The position numbers were made by a program, and so were the translations under genes. 8,082 nt of DNA, from assembly GCA_019413955.1 (NCBI GenBank), contig DXMX01000023.1, forward strand, positions 14,489 to 22,570, read 5' to 3'. Of the stretch, positions 1 through 6,411 are shown piece by piece. Source of the stretch: Collinsella sp. Its GTDB lineage: Bacteria; Actinomycetota; Coriobacteriia; Coriobacteriales; Coriobacteriaceae. Below the pieces are notes generated by a model, which saw only the letters and a program-made list of their open reading frames with translations, did no database searches and was not told the origin of the DNA. Positions within the stretch are counted from its first letter, which is position 1, and each line of letters opens with the position of its first letter.

Positions 1-953
1 ATTTCTCGACCAAGGAGCTGCCGCTTGCCAGCAAGGCCGAGGATGACCAGGCCGATGGCGAGAAGGCCGTCAACGCCTTCAACACCCTGCTCGACTGGGG
101 CATGCAGGCCCTCGTCGGCCCGACCACCACGGGTGCGTCGGTTGCCGTTGCCGCAGAGTGTGGTAACGACCCCAAGACGTTCATGATCACCCCGTCCGCG
201 TCCTCCGAGGACGTCACCGACGGCAAGGATTGCGTCTTCCAGGTTTGCTTCACCGACCCCAACCAGGGTGTCAACGCTGCCAAGTTCCTGGCGCAGAAGT
301 ATGCGGACGAGAAGTTCGTGCTGTTCTATAACTCCGGCGACGCCTATTCTTCGGGTATCGCAGATTCCTTTAAGGCCCAGGCCGCTGAGTCCAAGCTCGA
401 GGTTGTTGACGAGGAGACCTTTAAGGACGACTCCGCCACGAGCTTTACCAACCAGCTGACCAAGGCCAAGCAGGCCGGCGCCACCATGATCTTTGCGCCG
501 ATCTACTACACGCCGGCGTCCGTCCTGCTCAAGAATGCCAAGGACATGGGCTACAACGTCAAGATGATGGGCTGCGACGGCATGGACGGCATCCTGGGCG
601 TTGAGGGCTTCGACACCTCTCTTGCCGAGGGTCTGCTGCTCATGACCCCGTTCTCCGCCGACGACGAGAAGAACGCCGACTTCGTCAACGCTTACAAGGA
701 TAAGTACGGCGATACTCCCGACCAGTTTGCCGCCGACGCCTACGACGGCGTGCACGCGGTGGCCGAGGCCCTCAAGGAGGCCGGTCTTGGTGTCGACGCC
801 GACCCGACCGAGGTCGCCGAGAAGCTGCCCAAGGCTATGCTCAAGATTACCGTTGACGGTCTGACCGGCAAGCTCACCTGGAACGATAAGGGCCAGGTCC
901 AGAAGGACCCCACGGCGTACGTCATCACCGATGGCAAGTACGTACAGGCCTAA
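1..953 (+). CDS. livJ: Branched-chain amino acid ABC transporter, substrate-binding protein (5' end cut off by the window)
   Basis: This is the 3' part of the extracellular binding protein that captures leucine, isoleucine or valine (or a related amino acid) and delivers it to the LivHM permease. The reading frame is open from base 3, giving 316 residues to the TAA at 951-953; the signal peptide and start lie outside the window. It belongs to the periplasmic-binding-protein fold type I family (Peripla_BP_6). Typical landmarks are VGPTTTGASVAVA near residue 35, the ITPSAS segment near 60, a DPNQGVNAAKFLAQKY helix near 82, and a FAADAYDGVHAVAEAL helix near 243. In a Gram-positive cell it would be a lipoprotein, but the lipobox is not visible. 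The downstream livHMGF genes support the assignment. The exact ligand cannot be read from the sequence, and livK is an equally good name. Confidence 0.93.
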   Translation, partial: FSTKELPLASKAEDDQADGEKAVNAFNTLLDWGMQALVGPTTTGASVAVAAECGNDPKTFMITPSASSEDVTDGKDCVFQVCFTDPNQGVNAAKFLAQKYADEKFVLFYNSGDAYSSGIADSFKAQAAESKLEVVDEETFKDDSATSFTNQLTKAKQAGATMIFAPIYYTPASVLLKNAKDMGYNVKMMGCDGMDGILGVEGFDTSLAEGLLLMTPFSADDEKNADFVNAYKDKYGDTPDQFAADAYDGVHAVAEALKEAGLGVDADPTEVAEKLPKAMLKITVDGLTGKLTWNDKGQVQKDPTAYVITDGKYVQA

Positions 954-984
954 TAGACCGCCTTACATAGAGCGGTTTTGATCC

Positions 985-1016
985 CAAGCAGGGGAGGTTT
1001 TGGCCTTCCCTGCTTG
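985..1016 (+). other. Strong intercistronic stem-loop between livJ and livH
   Basis: A 13-bp stem pairs 985-997 with 1004-1016, with one G-U pair and a 6-nt loop (TTTTGG). No T-run follows, so it is not a textbook intrinsic terminator. In ABC transporter operons a stem-loop after the binding-protein gene often protects its mRNA or causes partial termination, so that binding protein outnumbers permease. That role is inferred here. Confidence 0.6.
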
Positions 1017-1026
1017 CTTGGTATCT

Positions 1027-1046
1027 AGGGACAGTGTAACGTCCCT
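1027..1046 (+). other. Second stem-loop in the livJ-livH gap
   Basis: AGGGAC (1027-1032) pairs perfectly with GTCCCT (1041-1046) across an 8-nt loop and is followed by GTTT. It lies 10 nt after the first, stronger stem-loop. The short T-run makes it a weak terminator or attenuator candidate. It could also simply add to the structured, mRNA-stabilising gap. Confidence 0.4.
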
Positions 1047-1092
1047 GTTTCATACATTAACTGGAAACCTATTCGAAAGGGGGATGTGGAAC

Positions 1093-1974
1093 ATGACGGT
1101 CTTTATCCAATACCTGGTCAACGGCCTGTCCATGGGCAGCGTCTACGCCATCATCGCGTTGGGCTACACCATGGTCTATGGCATCGCCAAGATGCTGAAC
1201 TTCGCTCACGGCGACGTCATCATGGTCGGTGCCTATGTCTCGTTCTGTGCCACGTCGTATCTCGGCCTCCCGGGCTGGGCATCTGTAATTCTCTCTTGTG
1301 TGGTCTGTACCGTTCTCGGTGTTCTCATCGAGGGCCTGGCATACAAGCCGCTGCGTCAGGCGGGCCCGCTGGCCGTTCTGATCACGGCCATCGGCGTGTC
1401 TTACTTCCTGCAGAACGCCGCACAGCTTCTGTGGGGCGCCACGCCCAAGAACTTCACTTCGCTCGTCACCTTCCAGGTGCCGGAGTTCTTGGCCAAGTTC
1501 AATGTAAGCGCCGTCTCGCTCGTCACCATCGTCGCCTGCCTGGTTATCATGGCCGGCCTGATGTTCTTTACAGGTAAGACCAAGATGGGTAAAGCCATGC
1601 GCGCCGTGTCCGAGGACAAGGCTGCCGCTCAGCTCATGGGCATCAACGTCAACCGTACCATCTCGATGACGTTTGCCATCGGCTCTGCCCTTGCTGCCAT
1701 CGCCGGCGTGCTGCTGTGCTCCTACTCGCCGGTGCTGCAGCCCACGACGGGTGCCATGCCTGGCATCAAGGCCTTCGACGCCGCCGTCTTCGGCGGTATC
1801 GGCTCCATCCCCGGCGCCTTTGTCGGTGGCATTCTCATCGGCATCATCGAAGCGATGGCGCAGGCCTATATTTCCACGAGCCTTGCCAACTCCATCGTCT
1901 TTGGTGTTCTGATCATTGTCCTGCTCGTCAAGCCTGCCGGCCTCTTGGGCAAGTACGTCCCCGAGAAGGTGTAG
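1093..1974 (+). CDS. livH: Branched-chain amino acid ABC transporter permease LivH
   Basis: This is one of the two integral-membrane subunits forming the transport path of the LivHMGF importer. The protein has 293 residues, close to the usual 290-310. It opens with the family pattern QYLVNGLSMGSVYAIIALGY (6-25), followed by GIAKMLNFAHGD (30-41). About eight hydrophobic segments follow, and the cytoplasmic coupling loop (MGKAMRAVSEDKAAAQLMGI, about 165-184) docks onto the ATPases. The C-terminal part carries AAVFGGIGSIPGAFVGG (230-246). I chose ATG 1093 because AAAGGGGG ends 9 nt upstream. ATG 1084 sits directly on that SD, and a TTG at 1000 would add residues unlike the family. It follows the binding-protein gene across a structured gap and is followed at once by livM. 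Confidence 0.96.
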   Translation: MTVFIQYLVNGLSMGSVYAIIALGYTMVYGIAKMLNFAHGDVIMVGAYVSFCATSYLGLPGWASVILSCVVCTVLGVLIEGLAYKPLRQAGPLAVLITAIGVSYFLQNAAQLLWGATPKNFTSLVTFQVPEFLAKFNVSAVSLVTIVACLVIMAGLMFFTGKTKMGKAMRAVSEDKAAAQLMGINVNRTISMTFAIGSALAAIAGVLLCSYSPVLQPTTGAMPGIKAFDAAVFGGIGSIPGAFVGGILIGIIEAMAQAYISTSLANSIVFGVLIIVLLVKPAGLLGKYVPEKV

Positions 1975-1983
1975 GTGAGCGTT

Positions 1984-3063
1984 ATGAAGTTTCTTAAAGA
2001 CAAGCAGACGCGTCACGACTTTGTCACGTACGCCATGTGCATCGTGGCATTTGCCATCGTGTTCTTTATGCAGTCCAACCATATGATCCCGCGCATGATT
2101 GCCGGCCAGTTGGTTCCCATTACGGCCTACATCGTCATGGCCATTTCCCTCAACCTCGTCGTCGGCATCGCGGGCGACCTGTCGCTGGGCCATGCGGGCT
2201 TTATGAGTGTCGGTGCCTACACGGGCATCGTCACCGCGGTCGCCCTCGAGAGCGCCGTTCCCTCCGATCCAGTGCGCCTGATCATCAGCATTGTGGTCGG
2301 CGCTATCGCCGCTGCCATCTTGGGCTTCTTGATCGGTATCCCGGTCCTGCGCCTGAGCGGCGACTATCTGGCCATCGTGACCCTGGCTTTTGGCGAGATC
2401 ATCAAAGAGATCGTCACCTGTCTCATTGTGGGCGTCGACTCCCGCGGCCTGCATGTGATCTTTAACATCACGGGTAACTCCACGATCGACGACCTGCACC
2501 TGCTCGAGGACGGCACCGCCATCATCAAGGGCGCCCAGGGCGCCTCGGGCGTGTCGACGTACTCGACCTTCCTCGCCGGTGCCATCCTGGTCATGGTCGC
2601 ACTCGTGATCGTGCTCAACCTGGTTCGCAGCCGTACCGGCCGTGCCATTATGGCCGTGCGTGACAACAAGATCGCTGCCGAGTCCGTGGGTATCTCCGTC
2701 ACCCAGTACCGCATGATCGCCTTCGTGGTTTCCGCTGCCCTCGCCGGCGCTGCCGGAGCCCTCTTCGGCGGTAACTTCTCGCAGCTCTCCGCCACCAAGT
2801 TCGACTTCAACACGTCCATCCTCATTCTGGTGTTCGTGGTCCTGGGCGGTCTGGGCAACATGCGCGGCTCCGTCATCGCGGCGGCGTTGCTTACGGTGCT
2901 TCCCGAGCTGCTCCGTCAGTTCTCGGACTACCGCATGCTCATCTACGCCATCGTGCTGATCCTGGTCATGATCTTTACCAACAACCCGCAGCTCAAGTCG
3001 TTCTTCGCACGCATTAAGGACCGCTTTGCTTCCAAGAAGGAGGTGGCAGCCGATGCCCAGTAA
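1984..3063 (+). CDS. livM: Branched-chain amino acid ABC transporter permease LivM
   Basis: This is the second membrane subunit of the importer, pairing with LivH. It has 359 residues with an N-terminal hydrophobic segment (about 15-30) and the family block NLVVGIAGDLSLGHAGF (about 57-73). Further segments lead to the coupling loop TGRAIMAVRDNKIAAESVGI (about 218-237) and a C-terminal FVVLGGLGNMRGSVIAAALL region. A soluble stretch near 155-190 is the family's extracellular loop. Two starts are possible. ATG 1984 has AGGTGA 5 nt upstream, matching the anti-SD sequence, so I prefer it. GTG 1975 directly follows the livH stop and would add three residues. The tail overlaps livG by 11 nt, which implies translational coupling. 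Confidence 0.95.
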   Translation: MKFLKDKQTRHDFVTYAMCIVAFAIVFFMQSNHMIPRMIAGQLVPITAYIVMAISLNLVVGIAGDLSLGHAGFMSVGAYTGIVTAVALESAVPSDPVRLIISIVVGAIAAAILGFLIGIPVLRLSGDYLAIVTLAFGEIIKEIVTCLIVGVDSRGLHVIFNITGNSTIDDLHLLEDGTAIIKGAQGASGVSTYSTFLAGAILVMVALVIVLNLVRSRTGRAIMAVRDNKIAAESVGISVTQYRMIAFVVSAALAGAAGALFGGNFSQLSATKFDFNTSILILVFVVLGGLGNMRGSVIAAALLTVLPELLRQFSDYRMLIYAIVLILVMIFTNNPQLKSFFARIKDRFASKKEVAADAQ

Positions 3064-3913
3064 GTTTGAGTTCAACAAGGGCAAGATGGTCCCGTATCCT
3101 TCTGGCGCCATCGTTCCCGACCGCGACCTGGGCCAGCGCCCGGCGCTCGAGTGCATCCACTTGGGCATTGAATTTGGCGGCCTTAAGGCAGTCGACGACT
3201 TTAGCCTGACCATCGGTAAGACCGAGATCGCCGGTCTGATCGGTCCCAACGGTGCCGGTAAGACCACGGTCTTCAACCTGCTCACCAAGGTGTACCAGCC
3301 CACGCACGGTACCATCCTGCTCGACGGTGAGGACACCTCGGGCAAGTCGGTCTATCAGGTCAACCGCATGGGTATTGCCCGTACCTTCCAGAACATCCGC
3401 CTGTTCAACACCATGACGGTGGAGGACAACGTCAAGGTCGGTCTGCACAACCAGGAGCGCTACTCCGGCTTTGAGGGCGTGCTGCGCCTGCCGACGTATT
3501 GGAAGCACGAGAAGGCCGCCCACGAGCGCGCCATGGAGCTGCTGTCCATTTTTGATATGGAGCACCTGGCAAACGAGCAGGCCGGCTCGCTGCCTTACGG
3601 CGCCCAGCGTCGTCTGGAGATCGTCCGCGCGCTTGCCACCAACCCCAAACTGCTGCTGCTCGACGAGCCTGCCGCCGGCATGAACCCGTCCGAGACCGCG
3701 GAGCTCATGGAGAACATCGTCAAGATCCGCGACACCTTTGGCATCGCCATTATGCTTATCGAGCATGATATGTCGCTCGTCATGAACATCTGCGAGGGCA
3801 TCTGCGTGCTCAACTTTGGTAAGGTCATCGCCAAGGGCACGGCCGAGGAGATCCAGAACAACGATGCCGTAATTGAGGCATATCTGGGCAAGCAGGATAA
3901 GGGGGAGAACTAA
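3053..3913 (+). CDS. livG: Branched-chain amino acid ABC transporter ATP-binding protein LivG
   Basis: This is one of the two cytoplasmic ATPases that power the importer; it forms a heterodimer with LivF. In 286 residues the visible motifs are Walker A GPNGAGKT (64-71), the Q-loop TFQN with Q113, the family's variant signature LPYGAQRRLEI (180-190), Walker B LLLLDEP (200-206) and the H-loop IEHD with H238. The PAAGMNP segment after Walker B is typical of LivG. ATG 3053 has a full AAGGAGG 9 nt upstream, inside livM; an in-frame TTG at 3026 lacks such support. The protein starts about 25 residues before the usual LivG N-terminus, so it carries a short extension (1-30) of unknown role. The gene overlaps the end of livM and its stop abuts the livF start. 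Confidence 0.96.
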   Translation: MPSKFEFNKGKMVPYPSGAIVPDRDLGQRPALECIHLGIEFGGLKAVDDFSLTIGKTEIAGLIGPNGAGKTTVFNLLTKVYQPTHGTILLDGEDTSGKSVYQVNRMGIARTFQNIRLFNTMTVEDNVKVGLHNQERYSGFEGVLRLPTYWKHEKAAHERAMELLSIFDMEHLANEQAGSLPYGAQRRLEIVRALATNPKLLLLDEPAAGMNPSETAELMENIVKIRDTFGIAIMLIEHDMSLVMNICEGICVLNFGKVIAKGTAEEIQNNDAVIEAYLGKQDKGEN

Positions 3914-4627
3914 ATGGCAGAGCCGATGCTTTCCGTCTACAACATCAACGTCTGGTACGGCGCTATCCACGCCATCAAGGACATCTCCTTTAACGTCAAC
4001 GAGGGCGAGATCGTGGCCCTGATCGGCGCGAACGGCGCCGGTAAGTCCACGACGCTTAAAACCATCTCGGGCCTGCTGCGTTCCAAGACCGGCTCCATCA
4101 AGTTTATGGGCGAGGACATTACCCATACGCCTGCCGATAAACTGGTGGGCAAGGGCCTGGCCCAGGTTCCCGAGGGCCGTCGCGCCTTTTTGCAGATGAC
4201 GGTCGAGGAGAACCTGGAGATGGGCGCCTACACGCAGCCCAAGTCCACGGTGGCTCCGGGCCTTGAGCGCGTCTACGAGCAGTTCCCGCGCCTTAAGGAG
4301 CGCCGTCACCAGGTCGCCGGCACCCTTTCGGGCGGCGAACAGCAGATGCTCGTTATGGGGCGCGCCCTTATGAGCAACCCCAAGCTGCTCATGCTCGATG
4401 AGCCTTCCATGGGTCTGGCGCCGATTCTGATTGAGCAGATCTTCCAGATTGTCGAGGACCTGCACAAGGCCGGTACCACGGTGCTTCTGGTCGAGCAGAA
4501 CGCCCAGATGGCGCTTTCAATCGCCACGCGCGGCTACGTGCTCGAGACCGGCAAGATCACCATGACCGGCACCGGCCAAGAGCTCCTGCACGACGACAAC
4601 GTCCGCAAGGCTTACCTGGGCGGCTAG
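3914..4627 (+). CDS. livF: Branched-chain amino acid ABC transporter ATP-binding protein LivF
   Basis: This is the second ATPase of the importer and pairs with LivG beneath the LivHM membrane subunits. Its 237 residues match the family length. Motifs are Walker A GANGAGKST (38-46), Q-loop Q84 in GLAQVPEGRR, the canonical signature LSGGEQQ (138-144), and Walker B LLMLDEP (158-164) followed by SMGLAP. The H-loop position reads LLVEQN, so Q195 replaces the usual histidine; this is the normal LivF state and not damage. ATG 3914 directly follows the livG TAA, and GGGGGAG lies 6 nt upstream, so the two are probably translated in a coupled way. It is the last gene of the operon and is followed by a stem-loop. 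Confidence 0.96.
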   Translation: MAEPMLSVYNINVWYGAIHAIKDISFNVNEGEIVALIGANGAGKSTTLKTISGLLRSKTGSIKFMGEDITHTPADKLVGKGLAQVPEGRRAFLQMTVEENLEMGAYTQPKSTVAPGLERVYEQFPRLKERRHQVAGTLSGGEQQMLVMGRALMSNPKLLMLDEPSMGLAPILIEQIFQIVEDLHKAGTTVLLVEQNAQMALSIATRGYVLETGKITMTGTGQELLHDDNVRKAYLGG

Positions 4628-4633
4628 GGACTT

Positions 4634-4655
4634 CCGCCGTTCTGCCGAACGGCGG
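4634..4655 (+). terminator. Stem-loop after livF, possible operon end
   Basis: CCGCCGTTC (4634-4642) pairs perfectly with GAACGGCGG (4647-4655) around the loop TGCC, 6 nt after the livF stop. The stem is very stable, but neither strand has a T-run next to it. It could mark the mRNA 3' end by protecting it, or act as a non-canonical terminator. Confidence 0.5.
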
Positions 4656-4750
4656 ACCGGCCGACGCTGCGCGGGCGCCCTGATCGACGTGCCGAAGCTC
4701 CTCACCCTTGGGGCTATGCCGCGGTACGAGGCCAGGTGGTCATGGTCCGG

Positions 4751-4784
4751 GAACCTCGCGATGTCGAATGACACCGCGAGGTTC
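4751..4784. repeat. 34-nt near-perfect palindrome inside the IS110 remnant
   Basis: GAACCTCGCG (4751-4760) is the exact reverse complement of CGCGAGGTTC (4775-4784). Inside, TGTC (4762-4765) pairs with GACA (4770-4773) around the loop GAAT, with one mismatch (4761/4774). That gives 14 of 15 possible pairs. It lies in the segment encoding NLAVSFDIARF of the transposase remnant. Confidence 0.8.
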
Positions 4785-4802
4785 GCCGCCGTCCTCGGCG
4801 GC
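4785..4802. repeat. GC-rich hairpin next to the palindrome
   Basis: GCCGCCG (4785-4791) pairs with CGGCGGC (4796-4802) around TCCT. It starts at the base after the 34-nt palindrome, so the two form a tandem hairpin pair. It may be a chance product of GC-rich codons. Confidence 0.5.
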
Positions 4803-4990
4803 CTCGACCCCCGAGTGGGCGATCCCCACGCGCTAACGCCTGCAAACAAGGGGATTGCCAAGACGCCGCCGGGCACCTCCGTCATAGACGTGGAAGTGCG
4901 GCCGCGCTGAAGCACTGCGCGGTGTCTGCTCGCTTATGTGCGCATCACGAAGGAAGACCAGATCGGTGAGCGGGATTGGCCCGAAGTCGA

Positions 4991-5136
4991 GAGATTCCCA
5001 TCAGCCTCTCGTCGGTCGATGACCGGTTCACCACGCAGGAAGAGCGTGACGGAAGGTCTCGCAAAAAGGCTCCGAGCGCGGCGTGCTCATGCCCGTCGTG
5101 GTGCGCCCGAAGGGGGGGGACGGCTGCTACGAGCTC
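4991..5136 (+). pseudogene. ParB/Spo0J-like partition protein remnant, frameshifted and deleted
   Basis: Two blocks in different frames resemble the N-terminal part of plasmid or mobile-element ParB proteins. Block 1 (5000-5050) reads ISLSSVDDRFTTQEERD, like the SVDDLFTTQEERD segment that precedes the ParB domain. Block 2 (5071-5136, a different frame) reads SERGVLMPVVVRPKGGDG and then CYEL, like the (E)RGVLMPVVVRP...YELVSGHRR core of the ParB nuclease fold. Between them only about 20 nt remain where an intact gene would have roughly 35-50 codons, and the sequence stops matching just before the expected GHRR motif. No DNA-binding domain remains. Together with the IS110 fragment upstream, it points to a degraded plasmid-like or integrative element. 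The family call is from motif memory. Confidence 0.65.
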
Positions 5137-5138
5137 GA

Positions 5139-5402
5139 TCATTTGCGAGGAGAAGACGAACCAGTCGTTGCAGATCCAATATGGATCTCGCCGACCTCGG
5201 CAAGCTGCTCGATGAGTGGAAGCCCTGTCGGGTCGTCTATTTCAACACCACCCAGAATGATGGTGTCATCGCGCAGGTCGATCTGCGTGTTGAACACAGC
5301 GAGGTTAAAGCCGGAGGCCACAAATCCGATAGCAGCCAGGACGAGCCCCGTGGCAACAAGCCCACCCGCTACGGCAAGGTAAATCCTTTTTACGCTGGAC
5401 AT
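5139..5402 (-). CDS. Short membrane-anchored protein, third gene of the padR operon (possibly truncated)
   Basis: An 87-residue protein. Residues 1-7 are basic (SSVKR), 8-30 form one hydrophobic segment, and the rest (IDLRDDTIILGGVEIDDPTG, 41-60, then a short tail) would lie outside the membrane. The start is well supported: AAGGAG lies 7 nt before the ATG, and the gene overlaps the DUF1700 gene by 13 nt. PadR-DUF1700 operons commonly continue with a DUF4097-type protein that has such an N-terminal anchor and a long beta-strand repeat domain. If this is one, nearly all of that domain is missing. The end supports a break, because the stop at 5139 lies 3 bp from where the ParB remnant ends and the last residues (SATTGSSSPRK) are low-complexity. 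I cannot exclude an intact small protein, and its function is unknown. Confidence 0.7.
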   Translation of the reverse strand: MSSVKRIYLAVAGGLVATGLVLAAIGFVASGFNLAVFNTQIDLRDDTIILGGVEIDDPTGLPLIEQLAEVGEIHIGSATTGSSSPRK

Positions 5403-6049
5403 GTTTGCACTCCTTCCAATGCCGTGAGCGGCGCCGCTTCGGCGCCCATGCGGCTCTTATTGCCTCGATCTTTCCAGAAGGGCGAAACGGCTTTCTTCGC
5501 CCAAAGGGCAGAGAGGCGCGCGATCTGCTTGGACGCCGTCCAGGCGCCGGCTCCCGTGAGGAGCGCCACACCGATGGAAGCGAATCCCATTCCCATCGAG
5601 GCCAAAACGTACGGAACATGCCCGATAATGATGCCGTCCACGGCGAACAGGAGCCCTACCAGGCCCGCGCCCCCGAATGCCGCGGCCACGATCCACACGC
5701 AGAGCGCAAGAACCCAAATACAGATGTAGACTGCAGCGGCAACGGCGACGAACGCGAGCAGCAGCGGAATCCATACCGGAGAGCCCACGATGGCGAGCGC
5801 CCATAGAAGTGCCGTGCTCTTGCGCTTGGTCCTCGCGATCGCGCGCGGCACGGCGGGCAGTTCGTCGAGCGTTGCCTCGGCGACCTCACCGGGCGTGCCC
5901 ATGGCGGCCACAGCCCCGGCCTCCGTCATGCCGTCCTCCATACGGTCGGCGATGGCCTCCGCGTAGAACTCCTGCGTTTCCTTTACCTGATCTGCCGGCA
6001 GGCAGGCCAGAAGCTCGCCCAGCCGGTTCAAGAACTCATCGCGCGTCAT
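5390..6049 (-). CDS. DUF1700 (HAAS-domain) membrane protein
   Basis: The 219-residue protein has two parts. Residues 1-66 (MTRDEFLNRLGELLACLP, then an acidic helical stretch, then GTPGEVAEATLDEL) match the HAAS/DUF1700 pattern of a small helical domain ending in a G(T/S)P.E(V/I)A motif. Residues 78-178 are strongly hydrophobic, with three or four membrane segments. A short polar tail follows. Proteins of this kind are typically encoded beside a PadR regulator and are thought to be membrane-stress or signalling accessory proteins; the biochemical role is not established. The ATG at 6049 has GGAGGGGG about 5 nt upstream and overlaps padR by 14 nt; the 3' end overlaps the next gene by 13 nt. All three genes are therefore very likely one transcript. 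Confidence 0.88.
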   Translation of the reverse strand: MTRDEFLNRLGELLACLPADQVKETQEFYAEAIADRMEDGMTEAGAVAAMGTPGEVAEATLDELPAVPRAIARTKRKSTALLWALAIVGSPVWIPLLLAFVAVAAAVYICIWVLALCVWIVAAAFGGAGLVGLLFAVDGIIIGHVPYVLASMGMGFASIGVALLTGAGAWTASKQIARLSALWAKKAVSPFWKDRGNKSRMGAEAAPLTALEGVQTCPA

Positions 6050-6356
6050 GGCGCGCCCCCTCCACGTAACGGTAGATCTCCTGCACGGATGGCCATTCGG
6101 CGAGGAACTCGGCGATACGCTCGCGCCCGGCGTCCGTGATGCGGTAGTACCTCCGCAGCCGCCCGTTGTGCTCGGCGGAGCGCGCTGTGATGCAGCCCGC
6201 CTTCTCCAGGCGCTTGAGCAACGGATAGAGCGTGGATTCCGTGAGCCCCATACTCGCGGGCACGTTCTTCACGATCTGATAGCCGTAGGATTCCTCGCCC
6301 GAGACGGCCGCGAGCACGCAGGCCTCGAGGAAGCCGCGCTTCATCTGTGCCTCCAT
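6036..6356 (-). CDS. PadR-family transcriptional regulator
   Basis: A 106-residue protein of the short (subfamily-2) PadR type, a winged-helix DNA-binding dimer usually acting as a repressor. The family pattern is clear: KRGFLEACVLAAVSGEESYG (6-25) opens the domain. GLTESTLYPLLKRLEKAG (37-54) is the recognition helix region. GRLRRYYRITDAGRERI (65-81) is the wing and the start of the last helix. The chosen ATG (6354-6356) has AAGGAGG 7 nt upstream. An earlier in-frame ATG at 6422 would place 22 unlike residues inside the promoter region. It is first in an operon with the DUF1700 gene and the small membrane protein, the standard arrangement for such regulators. An inverted repeat over its promoter suggests that it represses itself. 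The inducing signal is unknown. Confidence 0.93.
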   Translation of the reverse strand: MEAQMKRGFLEACVLAAVSGEESYGYQIVKNVPASMGLTESTLYPLLKRLEKAGCITARSAEHNGRLRRYYRITDAGRERIAEFLAEWPSVQEIYRYVEGARHDAR

Positions 6357-6374
6357 CCGCACACCTCCTTTCGT

Positions 6375-6391
6375 AGTATACTGTGTAACAC
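6375..6391. promoter_or_regulatory. Two further small palindromes at the padR transcription start and leader
   Basis: AGTATACT (6375-6382) is a perfect 8-bp palindrome, and GTGTAACAC (6383-6391) is a 4+4 inverted repeat directly beside it. They lie between the -10 box and the SD of padR. AGTATACT shares the AGTA/TACT core of the dyad upstream, so it may be a second regulator contact. Confidence 0.4.
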
Positions 6392-6392
6392 C

Positions 6393-6411
6393 TACTATAT
6401 GACACATAGTA
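6393..6411. promoter_or_regulatory. Probable PadR operator over the -10 box
   Basis: TACTAT (6393-6398) and ATAGTA (6406-6411) form an inverted repeat around a 7-nt centre (ATGACAC). It covers the -10 element and half the spacer of the padR promoter, where a bound dimer would block RNA polymerase. An ATG/CAT-containing dyad is typical of PadR sites. Binding is inferred, not shown. Confidence 0.6.

Larger units (their letters stand above)
4682..4891 (-). pseudogene. IS110-family transposase remnant (C-terminal fragment)
   Basis: Read on the minus strand, this stretch contains PRTAANLAVSFDIARF followed by PDHDHLASYRGIAPRVRSFG and TSI. This matches the conserved C-terminal Transposase_20 (IS116/IS110/IS902) pattern, where PGVGPRTA precedes a FPDHDHLASYCGIAPRN-like block. 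Further upstream, TSMTEVPGG resembles the start of the same PGVG motif, but about 22 unrelated residues interrupt it. Intact IS110 transposases have roughly 300-400 residues. Here only about 40-70 are recognisable, with no DEDD catalytic N-terminal domain and no continuation after TSI. It is a dead fragment between the liv operon and the padR operon. The recognition is from memory of the motif, so confidence is good but not complete. Confidence 0.75.

Noticed and set aside
1000..1092. Upstream starts for livH (TTG 1000, ATG 1084)
   Set aside because: The TTG product runs through two stem-loops and is unlike LivH, and ATG 1084 overlaps the SD that fits ATG 1093.
1069..3345. A 758-codon open frame on the minus strand across livH, livM and the start of livG
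   Set aside because: It is antisense to three clear transporter genes, its product is a D/H/G-rich mix with no recognisable domain, and it arises from the third-position GC bias of the real genes.
3014..4465. A 483-codon minus-strand frame across livG and livF
   Set aside because: It is antisense to two complete ABC ATPases with all motifs and has no SD or family features of its own.
4634..4655. A textbook Rho-independent terminator after livF
   Set aside because: The stem is perfect, but no T-run follows on either strand, so it is listed only as a possible operon end.
4689..4910. A 73-codon plus-strand frame after livF
   Set aside because: The opposite strand carries a recognisable IS110 transposase block, while the plus-strand product has no family features or SD.
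4938..5729. A 263-codon plus-strand frame running from the ParB debris into the padR operon
   Set aside because: Beyond about 5140 it is antisense to the short membrane protein and DUF1700 gene and matches nothing. The ParB-like blocks lie in two other frames.
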